A stretch of 64,000 bases of DNA from Serratia ureilytica (GCF_013375155.1 NZ_JABXOF010000003.1:434001-498000), one strand, 5' to 3'; shown: positions 41,991-52,146, counted from the stretch's first letter. Made by a program: numbers and translations. The notes: generated by a model not told the origin, from the letters alone.

Positions 41991-42644
41991 TTATTCTTCA
42001 TCACCATAGTAGAGCACGCCCAGTTTGATCAGCGGCCGCCCTTGCGCTTTGCGGTGCAGGTTGGTGTCGCGCAGCGAATAGACGCAGCCGCAGTATTCCT
42101 GCTGATAGAAGCGTTCGCGCTTGCTGATCTCTATCATGCGGGCCGCGCCGCCCTTCTTGCGCCAGTTGTAATCCCAATACACCAGATCGGGATACTTTTC
42201 CGCCGCCCGAATGCCGCAGTCGGTAATCTGCTGCATGTTCTTCCAGCGCGAGATGCCGAGCGAGCTGGAGATGGTGTCGTAACCGTGCTCATGCGCATAC
42301 AGCGCCGTGCGCTCAAAACGCATGTCGAAGCACATGGTGCAGCGAATGCCGCGCTCCGGCTCATGTTCCATGCCCTTGGCGCGTTCGAACCAGTTGTCGG
42401 TGTCATAATCGGCATCGATGATCGGCACCCCGTGCTTTTCGGCGAAACGGATGTTCTCTTCCTTACGCAGCAAATACTCTTTTTGCGGGTGAATGTTGGG
42501 GTTATAGAAGAAAATAGCGTACTCGATGCCGGACGCCTGGATCGCTTCCATCACCTCGCCGGAACAGGGCGCACAGCAAGAATGCAGCAGCAGTTTGCTT
42601 TTGCCCGCAGGCAAATCGAGTTTTTCCCTTACCAGTTCCGTCAT
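41991..42644 (-). CDS. queH: Epoxyqueuosine reductase QueH
   Basis: 217 residues (DUF208/QueH). It carries out the last step of queuosine tRNA modification and is a non-homologous substitute for QueG. The cysteines that bind the 4Fe-4S cluster and second metal are visible: SCCAPC (Cys23, 24, 27), CTMC (Cys102, 105) and a late YCGC (about 180-182). GAGG precedes the ATG. E. coli has queG elsewhere and lacks this gene between tonB and yciI. Confidence 0.92.
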   Translation of the reverse strand: MTELVREKLDLPAGKSKLLLHSCCAPCSGEVMEAIQASGIEYAIFFYNPNIHPQKEYLLRKEENIRFAEKHGVPIIDADYDTDNWFERAKGMEHEPERGIRCTMCFDMRFERTALYAHEHGYDTISSSLGISRWKNMQQITDCGIRAAEKYPDLVYWDYNWRKKGGAARMIEISKRERFYQQEYCGCVYSLRDTNLHRKAQGRPLIKLGVLYYGDEE

Positions 42645-42820
42645 GTCCTCACCTCAATGGCATATCTGTTTAAGCGCGCCGCACTATACGAATAAAAAGT
42701 AGCGGCTTCAAGGCATAAGCGCCAATCCCCCCCATAAATTCACCGCGCGCCGTTCCCCTGCCGCGCCTTTTGCGCTACCTTGGTGGCACCGTTTTATAGC
42801 CATGATTTTACAGGTGAAAT

Positions 42821-43117
42821 ATGCTTTATCTGATCTACGCGCAAGACGTTCCCCACTCACTGGAAAACCGTCTGGCGGTGCGCCCGGCACATCTGGCGCG
42901 CCTGCAGGCGCTGCGTGACGCCGGCCGTCTGGTGGTCGCCGGCCCCAACCCGGCCATCGACAGCAACGATCCCGGCGCCGCCGGCTTCACCGGTTCAACG
43001 GTGATCGCCGAGTTCGCCTCACTGGCGGAAGCCCAGGCCTGGGCGCAGCAGGATCCGTACGTCGCCGCCGGCGTCTACGCCGACGTGACGGTGAAGCCGT
43101 TCAAGCAGGTGTTCTGA
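42821..43117 (+). CDS. yciI: YciI family protein
   Basis: 98 residues, ferredoxin-like fold of the YCII superfamily. The N-terminus [17 protein letters not shown] and the conserved His in RPAHLARL with the Asp of the GPNPAIDS region are typical of the proposed His-Asp site. Function unknown. It is the last backbone gene before the accessory block. Confidence 0.93.
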   Translation: MLYLIYAQDVPHSLENRLAVRPAHLARLQALRDAGRLVVAGPNPAIDSNDPGAAGFTGSTVIAEFASLAEAQAWAQQDPYVAAGVYADVTVKPFKQVF

Positions 43118-43226
43118 TCTCCAGCCCTCCGAATACCGGGAACGCCCCGCTATACGGCGTTTCCGGCGCTAGCCACACCTCAGCGTCACCGTCGCGCTCG
43201 GTTCGTCTTCCCCGCGCGGTCGATAT

Positions 43227-44081
43227 TCATGTTCCGCCCCGGAAATACTCACCGATAACGCTTTCCAGCATCGCCACCGCCGATTGACCGGCAGCAGCGG
43301 CAGAACGCAGCAGCTGCACTTCGTGCGGAGCGACCGACGGCAATTCGTCGAGGATCCGCATCGCCGCCGTCACGCGTGCGCGGTCGAGCAGCGTGACGGC
43401 CAATCCTGCCTCAACGGCGGCAGCCACCACGCTGGCCGAAGGGCTGCTCACAACCACTCGCCAATGCCTTCCCGCCCCGCTCAATGCAGCGATCATAGCC
43501 TCTCGGTAAGGGCAATCGGCGGCATGCAACGCCAATGGTATCGGTTGGGCCATATCCAGCGCCAATCGGCGGCCGCCAACCCAAACCGGCGCAGTCACCG
43601 CAAGCGGCATCTGGCGCAGTCCCCCCATCGGCAGCACCGCCAACGCCAGCTGTAGCCGGTTGCGTCCGATCTGTTCAACCAACGCCTGGCTGGCGGCCGT
43701 AGACACCTCCAGCATCACCGCAGGAAAACGGGTGGCAAACGCCGGCAGCACATCGCGCATGACATGTGATGCGTATTCATCAGGCACTCCCAGCTTGATA
43801 TGTCCACTCAGCGGTGCGCCCTGCAGCTCACGCAGAATATCGTCGTGGGCATTCAACAGCCCGAGCGTCGAGGCCAGCAGTTTGTCGCCTAAGGGCGTCA
43901 ACACGACGGACTGATTGTCGCGCTCCAGCAAGCGGCCGCCCACGACCTGTTCCAGACGCTGAATATGAACGCTCACCGCGGCTGGGCTGCGATGAACAAA
44001 GGCCGCCGCCGCACGAAATTGCCCCAAACGGGCGATAGCGTGAAAAGTGCGCAAAAGATTAATGTCCAGGGTTGGCCGCAT
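43227..44081 (-). CDS. LysR-type transcriptional regulator
   Basis: 284 residues. The N-terminal winged helix-turn-helix (about 5-63) reads FRAAAAFVHRSPAAVSVHIQRLE. The effector domain (about 90-280) begins GHIKLGVPDEY. It is divergent from the EamA transporter gene (91-base gap), the standard layout for a LysR regulator controlling its neighbour. The inducer is unknown. Confidence 0.88.
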   Translation of the reverse strand: MRPTLDINLLRTFHAIARLGQFRAAAAFVHRSPAAVSVHIQRLEQVVGGRLLERDNQSVVLTPLGDKLLASTLGLLNAHDDILRELQGAPLSGHIKLGVPDEYASHVMRDVLPAFATRFPAVMLEVSTAASQALVEQIGRNRLQLALAVLPMGGLRQMPLAVTAPVWVGGRRLALDMAQPIPLALHAADCPYREAMIAALSGAGRHWRVVVSSPSASVVAAAVEAGLAVTLLDRARVTAAMRILDELPSVAPHEVQLLRSAAAAGQSAVAMLESVIGEYFRGGT

Positions 44082-44172
44082 GGTTTAACTCTATTAAACA
44101 ACTGAACGAAAATTATTCGATTTATTAAATTATAGCGGCTCACTACCCTTGGGGAAAAAGGAGAAGATCACC

Positions 44173-45138
44173 ATGCCCCTGTCAGAATTTCGTCCACCTT
44201 CCTGCCGCGATAAGGTGGGCGACAAAGCCGCCGTCTGGTTGCCGGCAGCGGAAGTCCTGCTGATCGTCGCCTGGAGCTCGGGCTTTGTCGGCATCCGTTT
44301 CGCCGCCGATTACGCGCCGGTGTTGCTGGTGGCGTTCTGGCGCTGTGTCGTGGTCGCTTTACTGCTGATGCCGTTTAGCCTTCGCGCCATCAGGCGCTCC
44401 TCGCCGCAGTCGGTAGCCGCTCATGCCGGGATCGGGCTGCTTGCCATGACCGGATACCTGACCGGCGTCAGTAAAGGCATCGAGTACGGCGTGCCGACCG
44501 GGTTGGCCGCGCTCATCGCCGATTTGCTCCCTCTCGGCACCGCACTCTTGAACATGCTGTTTCTACGCCGGCTGCCCGATGGCCGCGTCTGGCTCGGCCT
44601 GGCATTAGGCTCTCTCGGGGTGATATTGGCGACGGGCGGTGCTATTTCCTGGGGAAGTGCGCCATTGTGGGGCTACCTGTTGCCGCTGGCGGGGATGCTG
44701 TCACTGGCACTGGCGACGCTGTGGCAGCAACGGCTGCCGCAGGCGCAAGCGCAAGCGGTGAGCCTGCCCGCCAGGTTGGGGATACAAAGCGCGATTTCAG
44801 CGCTGGCTTTTGCCCCACTGGCAGGCGCAGAAAGCCCGCTGCTGCCAACCATGACGACAGGGTTGGTTATCGGCGTGCTTTGGACCGCGCTTTTGGCCAC
44901 CCTGGCCGGTTACGGTTTGTATTGGTTCTGCCTTAGGCATACCTCTGCATTGCGTGTGACGAGCCTGCTGTTCCTCAGCCCCTTCGTCACCTTCTGCTGG
45001 GCATGGTTAATGTTCGATGAGCCCCTTTCCTGGCCTATGCTGCTGGGCGCAGCAACGGCGGGGAGCGGCTTGTGGCTGCTTATCCGCCCCCCGATGAGGG
45101 GCCGGACTGAACGCGCTGAAATGAATAATGGCAGATAA
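44173..45138 (+). CDS. EamA-family (DMT) transporter
   Basis: 321 residues from the ATG at 44173 (GGAGA upstream); an earlier TTG at 44149 would add eight residues. About ten membrane segments form two EamA repeats; the first starts near WSSGFVGIRFAADYAP, and the second contains LAGYGLYWFCLRHTSALRVT. It is probably an exporter of metabolites or amino acids, substrate unknown. Controlled by the divergent LysR gene by inference. Confidence 0.88.
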   Translation: MPLSEFRPPSCRDKVGDKAAVWLPAAEVLLIVAWSSGFVGIRFAADYAPVLLVAFWRCVVVALLLMPFSLRAIRRSSPQSVAAHAGIGLLAMTGYLTGVSKGIEYGVPTGLAALIADLLPLGTALLNMLFLRRLPDGRVWLGLALGSLGVILATGGAISWGSAPLWGYLLPLAGMLSLALATLWQQRLPQAQAQAVSLPARLGIQSAISALAFAPLAGAESPLLPTMTTGLVIGVLWTALLATLAGYGLYWFCLRHTSALRVTSLLFLSPFVTFCWAWLMFDEPLSWPMLLGAATAGSGLWLLIRPPMRGRTERAEMNNGR

Positions 45139-45175
45139 GGTTAACGAAGATGCCGGCTACACGTTGCCGGCACCG

Positions 45176-46177
45176 TTACACGACGAGTTTTCCCCGCACC
45201 ACCACCTTGCCCGGCTTTATCTCAGGATCGGCAATACGGCGGATCGCCAGATTCAACGCTTGCCAGGCGATCTCTTGCAAGTCGTGTGACACACAGGGGA
45301 AATGGAAACCGTAGATCTCGGCATGTGAAACCTCATCGATGCTGAACAACGACACGTCCTGCATCAACGGCAACCGATGTTCGATACAGGCCTTGATGAT
45401 GCCCAGCGAGATCTGGTTATTGCAGCCGACGAAAAAATCGGGGGCGGGGTTATTGGCCAGCCAGCGGCTCGTCTCTTGCCAGGCGACATCCATAAAGAAA
45501 TCGGCATACCGCACGTCGAGCGAAGCCACCTTCCCTTGCAATGCCGCCTGCAAGCCAGTGACCCTGTCACGCGCAACGTTGGAATTCTCCGGCCCGGAGA
45601 TCACCACCACCCGCTGCGCCTGCTGTTCCAGAAGCCAACGCCCCGCCTGAAGGCCGCAATCCAGATTATCAATATACACTCCGCTGCAGTGGTGACTCTC
45701 CAATTCCCGATCGATCAACACCACCGGTATATTGAGCGTTTCCAGACGTTTGAGGTAGGAAGGCCGGTACAGATGATCGTTGGAAATGACCGAGAGAATA
45801 ATCGCATCGACGTTGTAGCCAATGAGTTTGTCGATGATCCTGTCTTCGCTTTCCTGAGACTCATAGGAGTCGAACACCAGCGTGTCGTACCCCATCTTTT
45901 GCGCTTCAAGCGTCATCAGGCGCGTCAGGCCGCCAAAGAATGGGTTGGCCATGTCGGGGTTGACGATGCCAATGGTTCTGCTGCTTTTCGCCCGCAGATT
46001 GCGCGCCGCGGCATTGACCACGTAACCGAGTTCGGCGGCGGTCTCCCGAATTCTCCTCAACGTTTCCGGATGGACCTTGTCCGGCTGTGAAAATGCCCGC
46101 GAAGCGGTTATTTTGCTGACGTTCGCCTGTGCGGCGACGCTAGCCAGCGTCGCTTTCCGTCCTCGACCCACGGCCAA
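45176..46177 (-). CDS. LacI-family regulator of the lyxose/pentitol cluster
   Basis: 333 residues starting at a TTG (46177) with AAGGAG six bases upstream; no ATG gives the family N-terminus. The helix-turn-helix is TLASVAAQANVSKITASRAF, with the minor-groove hinge helix at NAAARNLR. The sugar-binding domain (about 65-333) has IGIVNPDMANPFFGGL. It lies beyond the isomerase gene in the same direction. Its operator is probably the TGnTAnCGnTAnCA palindrome found at 46993 and partly at 46820. Confidence 0.88.
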   Translation of the reverse strand: MAVGRGRKATLASVAAQANVSKITASRAFSQPDKVHPETLRRIRETAAELGYVVNAAARNLRAKSSRTIGIVNPDMANPFFGGLTRLMTLEAQKMGYDTLVFDSYESQESEDRIIDKLIGYNVDAIILSVISNDHLYRPSYLKRLETLNIPVVLIDRELESHHCSGVYIDNLDCGLQAGRWLLEQQAQRVVVISGPENSNVARDRVTGLQAALQGKVASLDVRYADFFMDVAWQETSRWLANNPAPDFFVGCNNQISLGIIKACIEHRLPLMQDVSLFSIDEVSHAEIYGFHFPCVSHDLQEIAWQALNLAIRRIADPEIKPGKVVVRGKLVV

Positions 46178-46248
46178 ATGCAGCTCCTTAGCTTGAAGGT
46201 ATCATTTTGTATCATTCCCGGCATCATGACAGAACTTTGTTCTTGGCG

Positions 46249-46806
46249 CTAATGGTTTACGCCGGCAAGACGGTTAATTCGCGGATCGGTAAAAATATCC
46301 AGCTCGTCACGGCTCTCGGAAGAGAACTCGGACACCACCGCGCCCTGCTTCCCCGCCTGAAACCAGTGACGGGTATTGGGCGCAATGGTGTATTGTTCCC
46401 CCGGCCGCAAGAGGATATAGCGATGACAGGTATACCACTGCTCCGCGCCCTCCGGCACCCGGCATACCGGTTGGCCGCCGCGATCGTTGGGCGTCAGACT
46501 TTCATCATCGACAAACAAAAACACCTCTCCCCAACGGCAACGGAACGTCTCTTGCTTGCCGGGCGTGCCGGCAAAGGGAGGGTGTAAATGTTCCGGGCAA
46601 GTCTGCCCAGGAAACAGCACCAGCTCTTTCGCGCAATACCGAGGTGAGTTGACGTAGGTCAGCAGCTGCAACCCGGACGCGGGATAGTCGGCCAGACCAA
46701 ACGTCGCAATTTCAATGCGTTGCTGTTCTTCTTCGGTCAAGATAATGTCCGCCTGGCGCAAATACTCCAGCGTAGCGGCTCTGGCGCTTTGTTGTTTGTT
46801 CATCAT
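46249..46806 (-). CDS. D-lyxose ketol-isomerase family cupin
   Basis: 185 residues. The cupin barrel has predicted metal ligands His73, His75, Glu86 and His147 (EHLHP, KQETFRC and TRHWF). Family members interconvert D-lyxose with D-xylulose and D-mannose with D-fructose, and one characterised member is from Serratia proteamaculans. Next to a xylulokinase and a polyol dehydrogenase, D-lyxose to D-xylulose is the likeliest reaction. Two ATGs (46806, 46803) follow a GGGGGA ribosome binding site. It is divergent from the dehydrogenase gene. Confidence 0.85.
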   Translation of the reverse strand: MMNKQQSARAATLEYLRQADIILTEEEQQRIEIATFGLADYPASGLQLLTYVNSPRYCAKELVLFPGQTCPEHLHPPFAGTPGKQETFRCRWGEVFLFVDDESLTPNDRGGQPVCRVPEGAEQWYTCHRYILLRPGEQYTIAPNTRHWFQAGKQGAVVSEFSSESRDELDIFTDPRINRLAGVNH

Positions 46807-46819
46807 TCCCCCGGCAAAG

Positions 46820-46827
46820 TAACGGTA
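46820..46827. promoter_or_regulatory. LacI-type operator core next to the isomerase start
   Basis: TAACGGTA, followed by TC, matches the core and one flank of the operator at 46993. It lies 14 bases before the isomerase start, so a bound regulator would block the leader. Confidence 0.45.
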
Positions 46828-46992
46828 TCGATATCAACAGGCCGATATTAAAACCGTCATTGCCACGCCGATTTTGTGACCACCGTCGCTATATTGAATA
46901 ACAACCCGCCAGCAAAATTAACTCTCGTCGAGCAATTCCAACATTGATCACAGTTTAACCACCCGCATTGGCTCACTATCGCCGCATTGAAA

Positions 46993-47006
46993 TGATACCG
47001 TTACCA
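46993..47006. promoter_or_regulatory. LacI-type operator upstream of the polyol dehydrogenase gene
   Basis: TGATACCGTTACCA fits the LacI-family palindrome TGnTAnCGnTAnCA at all ten defined positions. It is 25 bases before the start codon, near the expected promoter. It shares the core TAACGGTA (reverse strand) with the site at 46820, about 175 bases away, which permits looping. Confidence 0.7.
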
Positions 47007-47031
47007 TAAAAATGATTCACCAGGAGGCAAT

Positions 47032-48066
47032 ATGAAAGCATTAGTGCTGGCCAAAGCGGGGGAAATCGCTATCGAGGACGTCCAACTGGCCGAAACGCTG
47101 GGGCCCGACGATGTACAGATAAAAATTCATTCCGTGGGCATCTGCGGCAGCGATGTGCACTATTACCAGCATGGCCGCATTGGCCCGTTTGTGGTCAAAG
47201 CCCCGATGGTGCTCGGCCATGAGGCCGCCGGCGTGGTGCTCGCGACAGGTGAAAACGTCACTCACCTCAGCGTCGGCGATCGCGTTTGCATGGAGCCCGG
47301 CATTCCCGACCTCAACTCGGCGCAGACGCGCGCCGGGATTTACAACCTGGACCCCGCCGTTCGCTTCTGGGCGACGCCGCCGGTGCACGGCTGTTTGCGC
47401 GAAACCGTCATCCACCCCGCCGCATTCACGTTCAAACTGCCGGACAACGTCAGTTTCGCTGAAGGCGCCATGGTTGAACCCCTGGCCATCGGCATGCAAG
47501 CGGCCACCAAAGCCGGGATCAAACCCGGCGATATCGCGCTAGTGATCGGCGCTGGGCCGATCGGCGTGGTCACCGCCCTCGCGGCGCTGGCGGGTGGCTG
47601 CTCGGACGTCATTATCTGCGACCTGTTTGACGAGAAACTCGCCGTGGCGGCCAGCTATGAAGGGCTGCACGCCGTCAATATCAAAACCGGCGACCTGGCG
47701 GGTAAAGTGGCTGCGTTCACCAGCGGCAATGGCGTCGATATCGTGTTTGAATGCAGCGGCGCAAAACCGGCTATCGCTACGCTGGCCGAACATGCGGCGC
47801 CAGGGGCAACCGCCGTGCTGGTCGGCATGCCGATCGACGCCGCGCCGATGGATATCGTCGCAGCGCAGGCCAAGGAAATCACCTTCAAGACCATTTTCCG
47901 CTACGCCAACATGTATCCGCGCACGCTGCGGCTGTTGAGCAGCGGCAAATTGCGCGTCCAGCCGTTGATAAGCCAAACCTACAAATTCTCCGACAGCGTG
48001 GCCGCCTTCGAGCGCGCGGCGGCGGGACATGCCTCGGACATCAAAATCATGCTGGAAATGGAGTGA
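47032..48066 (+). CDS. Zinc-dependent polyol dehydrogenase (xylitol/sorbitol dehydrogenase-like)
   Basis: 344 residues, medium-chain dehydrogenase. The catalytic zinc site is Cys38 (GICGSD), His63 and Glu64 (LGHEAAG) plus Glu near 148 (MVEPLAIG). The Rossmann motif is [13 protein letters not shown]. The four-cysteine structural zinc loop of alcohol dehydrogenases is missing; the segment reads [11 protein letters not shown]...[14 protein letters not shown], as in xylitol and sorbitol dehydrogenases. It should oxidise a pentitol to a ketose, plausibly D-xylulose. AGGAGG precedes the ATG. First gene of a five-gene operon. Confidence 0.88.
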   Translation: MKALVLAKAGEIAIEDVQLAETLGPDDVQIKIHSVGICGSDVHYYQHGRIGPFVVKAPMVLGHEAAGVVLATGENVTHLSVGDRVCMEPGIPDLNSAQTRAGIYNLDPAVRFWATPPVHGCLRETVIHPAAFTFKLPDNVSFAEGAMVEPLAIGMQAATKAGIKPGDIALVIGAGPIGVVTALAALAGGCSDVIICDLFDEKLAVAASYEGLHAVNIKTGDLAGKVAAFTSGNGVDIVFECSGAKPAIATLAEHAAPGATAVLVGMPIDAAPMDIVAAQAKEITFKTIFRYANMYPRTLRLLSSGKLRVQPLISQTYKFSDSVAAFERAAAGHASDIKIMLEME

Positions 48067-48070
48067 TCCT

Positions 48071-49588
48071 ATGGCGCTCTATGCTGGCATAGACTGCGGT
48101 ACGCAAGGCACGAAAGTCGTGATTGTCGACAGCACACAGGGCGTGATCCTCGGTGAGGGCAGCGCCCCTCACCGCCTCATCAGCCAAGCCAATGGCCGGC
48201 GCGAACAAGAGGCCGACTGGTGGATTGAGGCGTTGGTCACCGCGTTTCGCCAAGCCGTGACTAACGCCGGTATTGATGCCGGGGAAATTAACGCTCTGGG
48301 GGTCTCGGGCCAACAGCATGGATTTGTGCCGCTGGACGCAGACGGCAACGTGCTGCACAGCGTCAAGCTGTGGTGCGATACCGAAACCGCGGAGGAAAAC
48401 GAACTGCTGCTGCAGCGGCTCGGCGGCGCCAAGGGCTCGCTGGACAAGCTCGGCCTGCGGGTCGCCACCGGTTATACCGCGTCAAAAATCCTTTGGTTCA
48501 AGACGCACCATCCGGCGCTCTGGGCAAAACTGCACACCGTGCTGCTGCCGCATGATTATTTGAACTTCTGGTTGACCGGGGAGCGTGTAGCGGAATATGG
48601 CGATGCTTCCGGCACCGGGCTGTTCGATGTGCGCACCCGTAGCTGGAGTCAAGCCGCCGTCAATCTTATCGATGACAGCGGCCGTTTATGGCATGCCCTG
48701 CCGCCGCTCAAAAGCGCGGAATGCTGCATCGGCACGGTGCGCCCCTTCGTGGCGGAAAAGCTCGGCCTCGGCCCGGCAGTTCGGGTCTCGACCGGCGGCG
48801 GCGACAACATGATGGCGGCCATCGGTTCCGGCAACATCGAGGCCGGCACCGTTACCCTGAGCCTCGGCACCTCCGGCACGCTATTCGCCTGGTCCGCCGC
48901 GCCCGTCGTGGCGGAATCCGACATGATTGCCGGTTTCTGCTCCAGCACCAACGGGTGGCTGCCCTTGATATGCACCATGAATGTCACCTCGGCCACCACG
49001 GCCATGCAGACGCTGCTGGACGAAGATCTTGACGGCTTTAACCGCTTATTGGCGCAGGCGGCGCCGGGTGCCGGCGGCGTCGAGATGCTGCCGTTCTTCA
49101 ACGGCGAACGCGTTCCCCCGCTGCCCCACGCGCGCGCCAGCCTGCATAACCTCGATAGCGACAATTTTACTCGCGCCAATCTCTGCCTGGCGGTGGTTGA
49201 AAGCGCCACCTACGGCCTGCGCTATGGCATCGAGCTGTTTCGCCGCCAGGGCATCGAAACGCGCGAGATCCGCCTCACCGGCGGCGGCGCCCGCAGCACC
49301 GCCTGGCGACAAATCGTCGCGAACGTGATGGGGTGCCCGGTGGTCTGCCTGAACGTCAAAGAGACCGCCGCGCTGGGCGGCGCCATTCAAGCGATGTGGG
49401 CGACGTCGTTGGCCGATCGCCCGCACCAGAACGCCGCCGGGCTCTTGGCTGAACTGTGCCAACGCTTCGTTTCCCTGGATGAAGCCACGCGCACGACGCC
49501 AAACGCCGACAGGCAAACGCAATACGAGACGCTTTATCAACGGTACCTGCAGCGTTTGCAGCGGACATACCCGGAGGTTCAATCGTGA
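48071..49588 (+). CDS. xylB: Xylulokinase (FGGY family)
   Basis: 505 residues from the ATG at 48071 (GGAG about seven bases upstream). The two-domain FGGY kinase has N-terminal AGIDCGTQGTKVVIVD, active-site region GDASGTGLFD, and C-terminal ATP domain LTGGGARSTAWRQIVANV. The motif VSGQQHG points to xylulokinase. It should phosphorylate D-xylulose made by the isomerase and dehydrogenase, feeding the pentose phosphate pathway. The stop overlaps the next start (GTGA). Confidence 0.88.
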   Translation: MALYAGIDCGTQGTKVVIVDSTQGVILGEGSAPHRLISQANGRREQEADWWIEALVTAFRQAVTNAGIDAGEINALGVSGQQHGFVPLDADGNVLHSVKLWCDTETAEENELLLQRLGGAKGSLDKLGLRVATGYTASKILWFKTHHPALWAKLHTVLLPHDYLNFWLTGERVAEYGDASGTGLFDVRTRSWSQAAVNLIDDSGRLWHALPPLKSAECCIGTVRPFVAEKLGLGPAVRVSTGGGDNMMAAIGSGNIEAGTVTLSLGTSGTLFAWSAAPVVAESDMIAGFCSSTNGWLPLICTMNVTSATTAMQTLLDEDLDGFNRLLAQAAPGAGGVEMLPFFNGERVPPLPHARASLHNLDSDNFTRANLCLAVVESATYGLRYGIELFRRQGIETREIRLTGGGARSTAWRQIVANVMGCPVVCLNVKETAALGGAIQAMWATSLADRPHQNAAGLLAELCQRFVSLDEATRTTPNADRQTQYETLYQRYLQRLQRTYPEVQS

Positions 49589-51090
49589 CGCGAGATCCCC
49601 ATACGCAAGCCCCTGCCTATCTGCTGGAAGTCAGCGGCGTCAGGAAAGCCTTTGGCCCGGTCGTGGCGCTCAAGAACGCCGAGTTTTGCCTGCGGCGCGG
49701 ATCCATCCATGCCCTGTGCGGCGGCAACGGCGCGGGGAAATCCACCTTTCTCAGCATTCTGATGGGCTTTATTCAACCCGATGGCGGCGACATTTTTATC
49801 AATGGTCAACGCTGTGAATTTCATCATCCCCGGGAAGCCCTCAATGCCGGCATCGCCATCGTGCAGCAGGAGCTGAGCGCGATCCCGGACCTGACGGTGG
49901 CAGAAAACATTTGGCTGGGCCGCGAGCCGAGACGCCTGGGTTTCGTCGACTTTGCGACGCTCAACCAACGCACCACCCGTCTGCTCGAGGAACTTGATTT
50001 CAAGATCGACGCGCGAGAAAAAATGCGCAACCTGAGCGTCGCCGAGCAGCAACTGGTCGAGATCGCCAAAGCGCTGTCGCACGCCAATGCCGACATCATC
50101 ATCATGGATGAACCCACCTCGGCGATTGGCGAAGAGGATGCGCAAAAAATCTTTCATACACTTCAGCAACTGGCGGCGAAAGGTAAAGGCATTATCTACG
50201 TCTCCCACCGTTTATCCGAGATATTCCAAATCGCGGACAGCTACACCATTTTCCGCGACGGCGCCTATATCCATGAAGGCTATATCGCCGACATTACCCG
50301 CGAGCAGTTGATCGAACACATTATCGGCGGCGAGTACGACAGCGAGTTCGCCAAGTTCAATCAACCCGGCGAAGAGGTCTTGCTGGAGGTCAACGGTCTG
50401 TGTTGGCGCAGCAAGATAAAGGATATCAGCCTGCAGCTTAAGCACGGTGAGATCCTGGGCATCTACGGCCTGGTGGGATCGGGCCGCAGCGAGTTTCTCG
50501 ATCTTATCTTCGGCATTCAGCATGCCGACAGCGGCACGATCCGCTTGGGCGACAAGACGCTTAACCGCCATTCCCCGCGAGAGGCCATCGACAGCGGCAT
50601 TGCCTACGTGACGGAAGATCGCAAGGAAACCGGCCTGGTGCTGTGCCGTTCCGTCAGTGAAAACATCAATATCGCCTCTTTTGCCGGCATAAGCCGAATG
50701 GGGTTCGTCAGCGAAAAACGGGAGCAAGCGCGAACCCGCGACATGATCCAGCGCTTTAACGTTAAAACCCACGATGGCGAACAGCCCGTGGGCAACCTGA
50801 GCGGCGGCAACCAGCAAAAAGTGGTGCTGGGCCGCTGGGCGCTGTTGGAGCCGGAGGTGTTGTTGCTCGACGAGCCGACGCGCGGTATCGACGTCGGCGC
50901 CAAGAAAGAGATCTATCGATTTATGTCGGAGTTCGCCTTGCAAAACAAAGGGATCATCATGGTTTCCTCCGAGCTTTCGGAAATTATCGGCATGAGCGAT
51001 CGCATCCTGGTGTTTCGTGACGGGCAGTTGGCCGGCGAGCTTGCGGCAGCCGATGCGACTCAGGCAGCACTGATGAAACTTGCGGTTTAA
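49585..51090 (+). CDS. Sugar ABC transporter ATP-binding protein (RbsA/XylG type)
   Basis: 501 residues, two ABC domains in tandem, starting at GTG (49585) after GGAGG. Domain 1 (about 10-245) has Walker A GGNGAGKST, an unusual LSVAEQQLVE signature and Walker B IIIMDEPTS. Domain 2 (about 260-500) has the degenerate GLVGSGRSE and intact signature LSGGNQQKVVLGR with LLLDEPTRG. This asymmetry is normal in the CUT2 family. It energises uptake by the permease and binding protein encoded downstream. Confidence 0.92.
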   Translation: MTRDPHTQAPAYLLEVSGVRKAFGPVVALKNAEFCLRRGSIHALCGGNGAGKSTFLSILMGFIQPDGGDIFINGQRCEFHHPREALNAGIAIVQQELSAIPDLTVAENIWLGREPRRLGFVDFATLNQRTTRLLEELDFKIDAREKMRNLSVAEQQLVEIAKALSHANADIIIMDEPTSAIGEEDAQKIFHTLQQLAAKGKGIIYVSHRLSEIFQIADSYTIFRDGAYIHEGYIADITREQLIEHIIGGEYDSEFAKFNQPGEEVLLEVNGLCWRSKIKDISLQLKHGEILGIYGLVGSGRSEFLDLIFGIQHADSGTIRLGDKTLNRHSPREAIDSGIAYVTEDRKETGLVLCRSVSENINIASFAGISRMGFVSEKREQARTRDMIQRFNVKTHDGEQPVGNLSGGNQQKVVLGRWALLEPEVLLLDEPTRGIDVGAKKEIYRFMSEFALQNKGIIMVSSELSEIIGMSDRILVFRDGQLAGELAAADATQAALMKLAV

Positions 51091-51108
51091 CAGAGAGAGA
51101 AAAACAAA

Positions 51109-52146
51109 ATGAGCAGCGCCCACTCCTTATCACCAGGAATGTCATTTTTCACCCGCAATAAGCGCCGTATGCACAAATACGGCATTATCATCGCCTTTTT
51201 CGCGCTGTGCCTGATCGTGGCGCTGATTGGCGAATATCAGGTCGCCCAGGGAGCCTGGAGCAGCAATTATTTTCTCAGCAATGAAAACACCCTGATCGTA
51301 CTGCGCCAGGTCTCGATCAACGGCATTCTGGCGATAGGCATGACCTTCGTCATCATCACGGCAGGCGTCGATCTCTCCGTCGGCTCGGTGCTGGCGTTAA
51401 GCGGCATCGTCGCCGCCCGCTTCGCCACCAACAATAGCGGATTGGCTATCGGTGATACTGCGACCGCCGTTATGGCGCCGCTGATCGTGGCGCTGGGGAT
51501 CGGCATCGTCTGCGGCCTGGTGAACGGCACCGTGTTGGCTCGCTACCGGTTGCAGCCGTTTATCGTCACCATGGGCATGCTCTCCGCGGCGCGCGGGTTA
51601 ACCATGTTGACCACCAACGGCAATCCAGTATCGCAATTGAACAGCGATTTCCGCTGGTTAGGCAATGGCTATGTCGGCGGCGTTCCGGTGCCCGTCATCA
51701 TCTTCATCGTGCTGTTCGCCCTCGCCTGGCTCGTGCTGAATAAAACCCTCTTCGGGCGCTACATCTACGCCGTCGGCGGCAACCCGAAAAGCGCGCGCAC
51801 CTCGGGGATTAACGTCACGCGCATCAAAATACTGGTGTATACGCTGTGCGGCGCGCTGGCCGGCATCGCCGGCCTGATCCTCACCGCGCGCACCGGTTCG
51901 GCGCAAACCAACGCCGGCGCTGGGTATGAGCTGGACGCCATCGCGGCGGTGGTGATCGGCGGCACCAGCATGGCCGGCGGCGTCGGTACGCTGGTCGGCA
52001 CCTTCTTCGGCGTGCTGATTATCGGGGTGATGAATAACGGCCTCGATCTGCTCGGCGTGCAATCGTACTACCAACAAATTATCAAAGGCGCATTGATCGT
52101 TCTTGCCGTCTTGCTCGACCCCTCGCGTAAGCAACAGCGCGATTAA
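51109..52146 (+). CDS. Sugar ABC transporter permease (RbsC/XylH type)
   Basis: 345 residues, about ten membrane segments, CUT2 family. Typical stretches are GMTFVIITAGVDLSVGSVLAL, PFIVTMGMLSAARGLTML, and AVVIGGTSMAGGVGTLVGT near the C-terminus. AGAGAG precedes the ATG. One copy only, so it probably forms a homodimer. Middle gene of the transporter set. Confidence 0.93.
   Translation: MSSAHSLSPGMSFFTRNKRRMHKYGIIIAFFALCLIVALIGEYQVAQGAWSSNYFLSNENTLIVLRQVSINGILAIGMTFVIITAGVDLSVGSVLALSGIVAARFATNNSGLAIGDTATAVMAPLIVALGIGIVCGLVNGTVLARYRLQPFIVTMGMLSAARGLTMLTTNGNPVSQLNSDFRWLGNGYVGGVPVPVIIFIVLFALAWLVLNKTLFGRYIYAVGGNPKSARTSGINVTRIKILVYTLCGALAGIAGLILTARTGSAQTNAGAGYELDAIAAVVIGGTSMAGGVGTLVGTFFGVLIIGVMNNGLDLLGVQSYYQQIIKGALIVLAVLLDPSRKQQRD

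Noticed and set aside
46870-46960. CRP sites in the lyxose/pentitol divergent promoter
   Set aside because: Half-sites such as TTGTGACC and TGATCACA occur, but no full TGTGA-N6-TCACA match was found.
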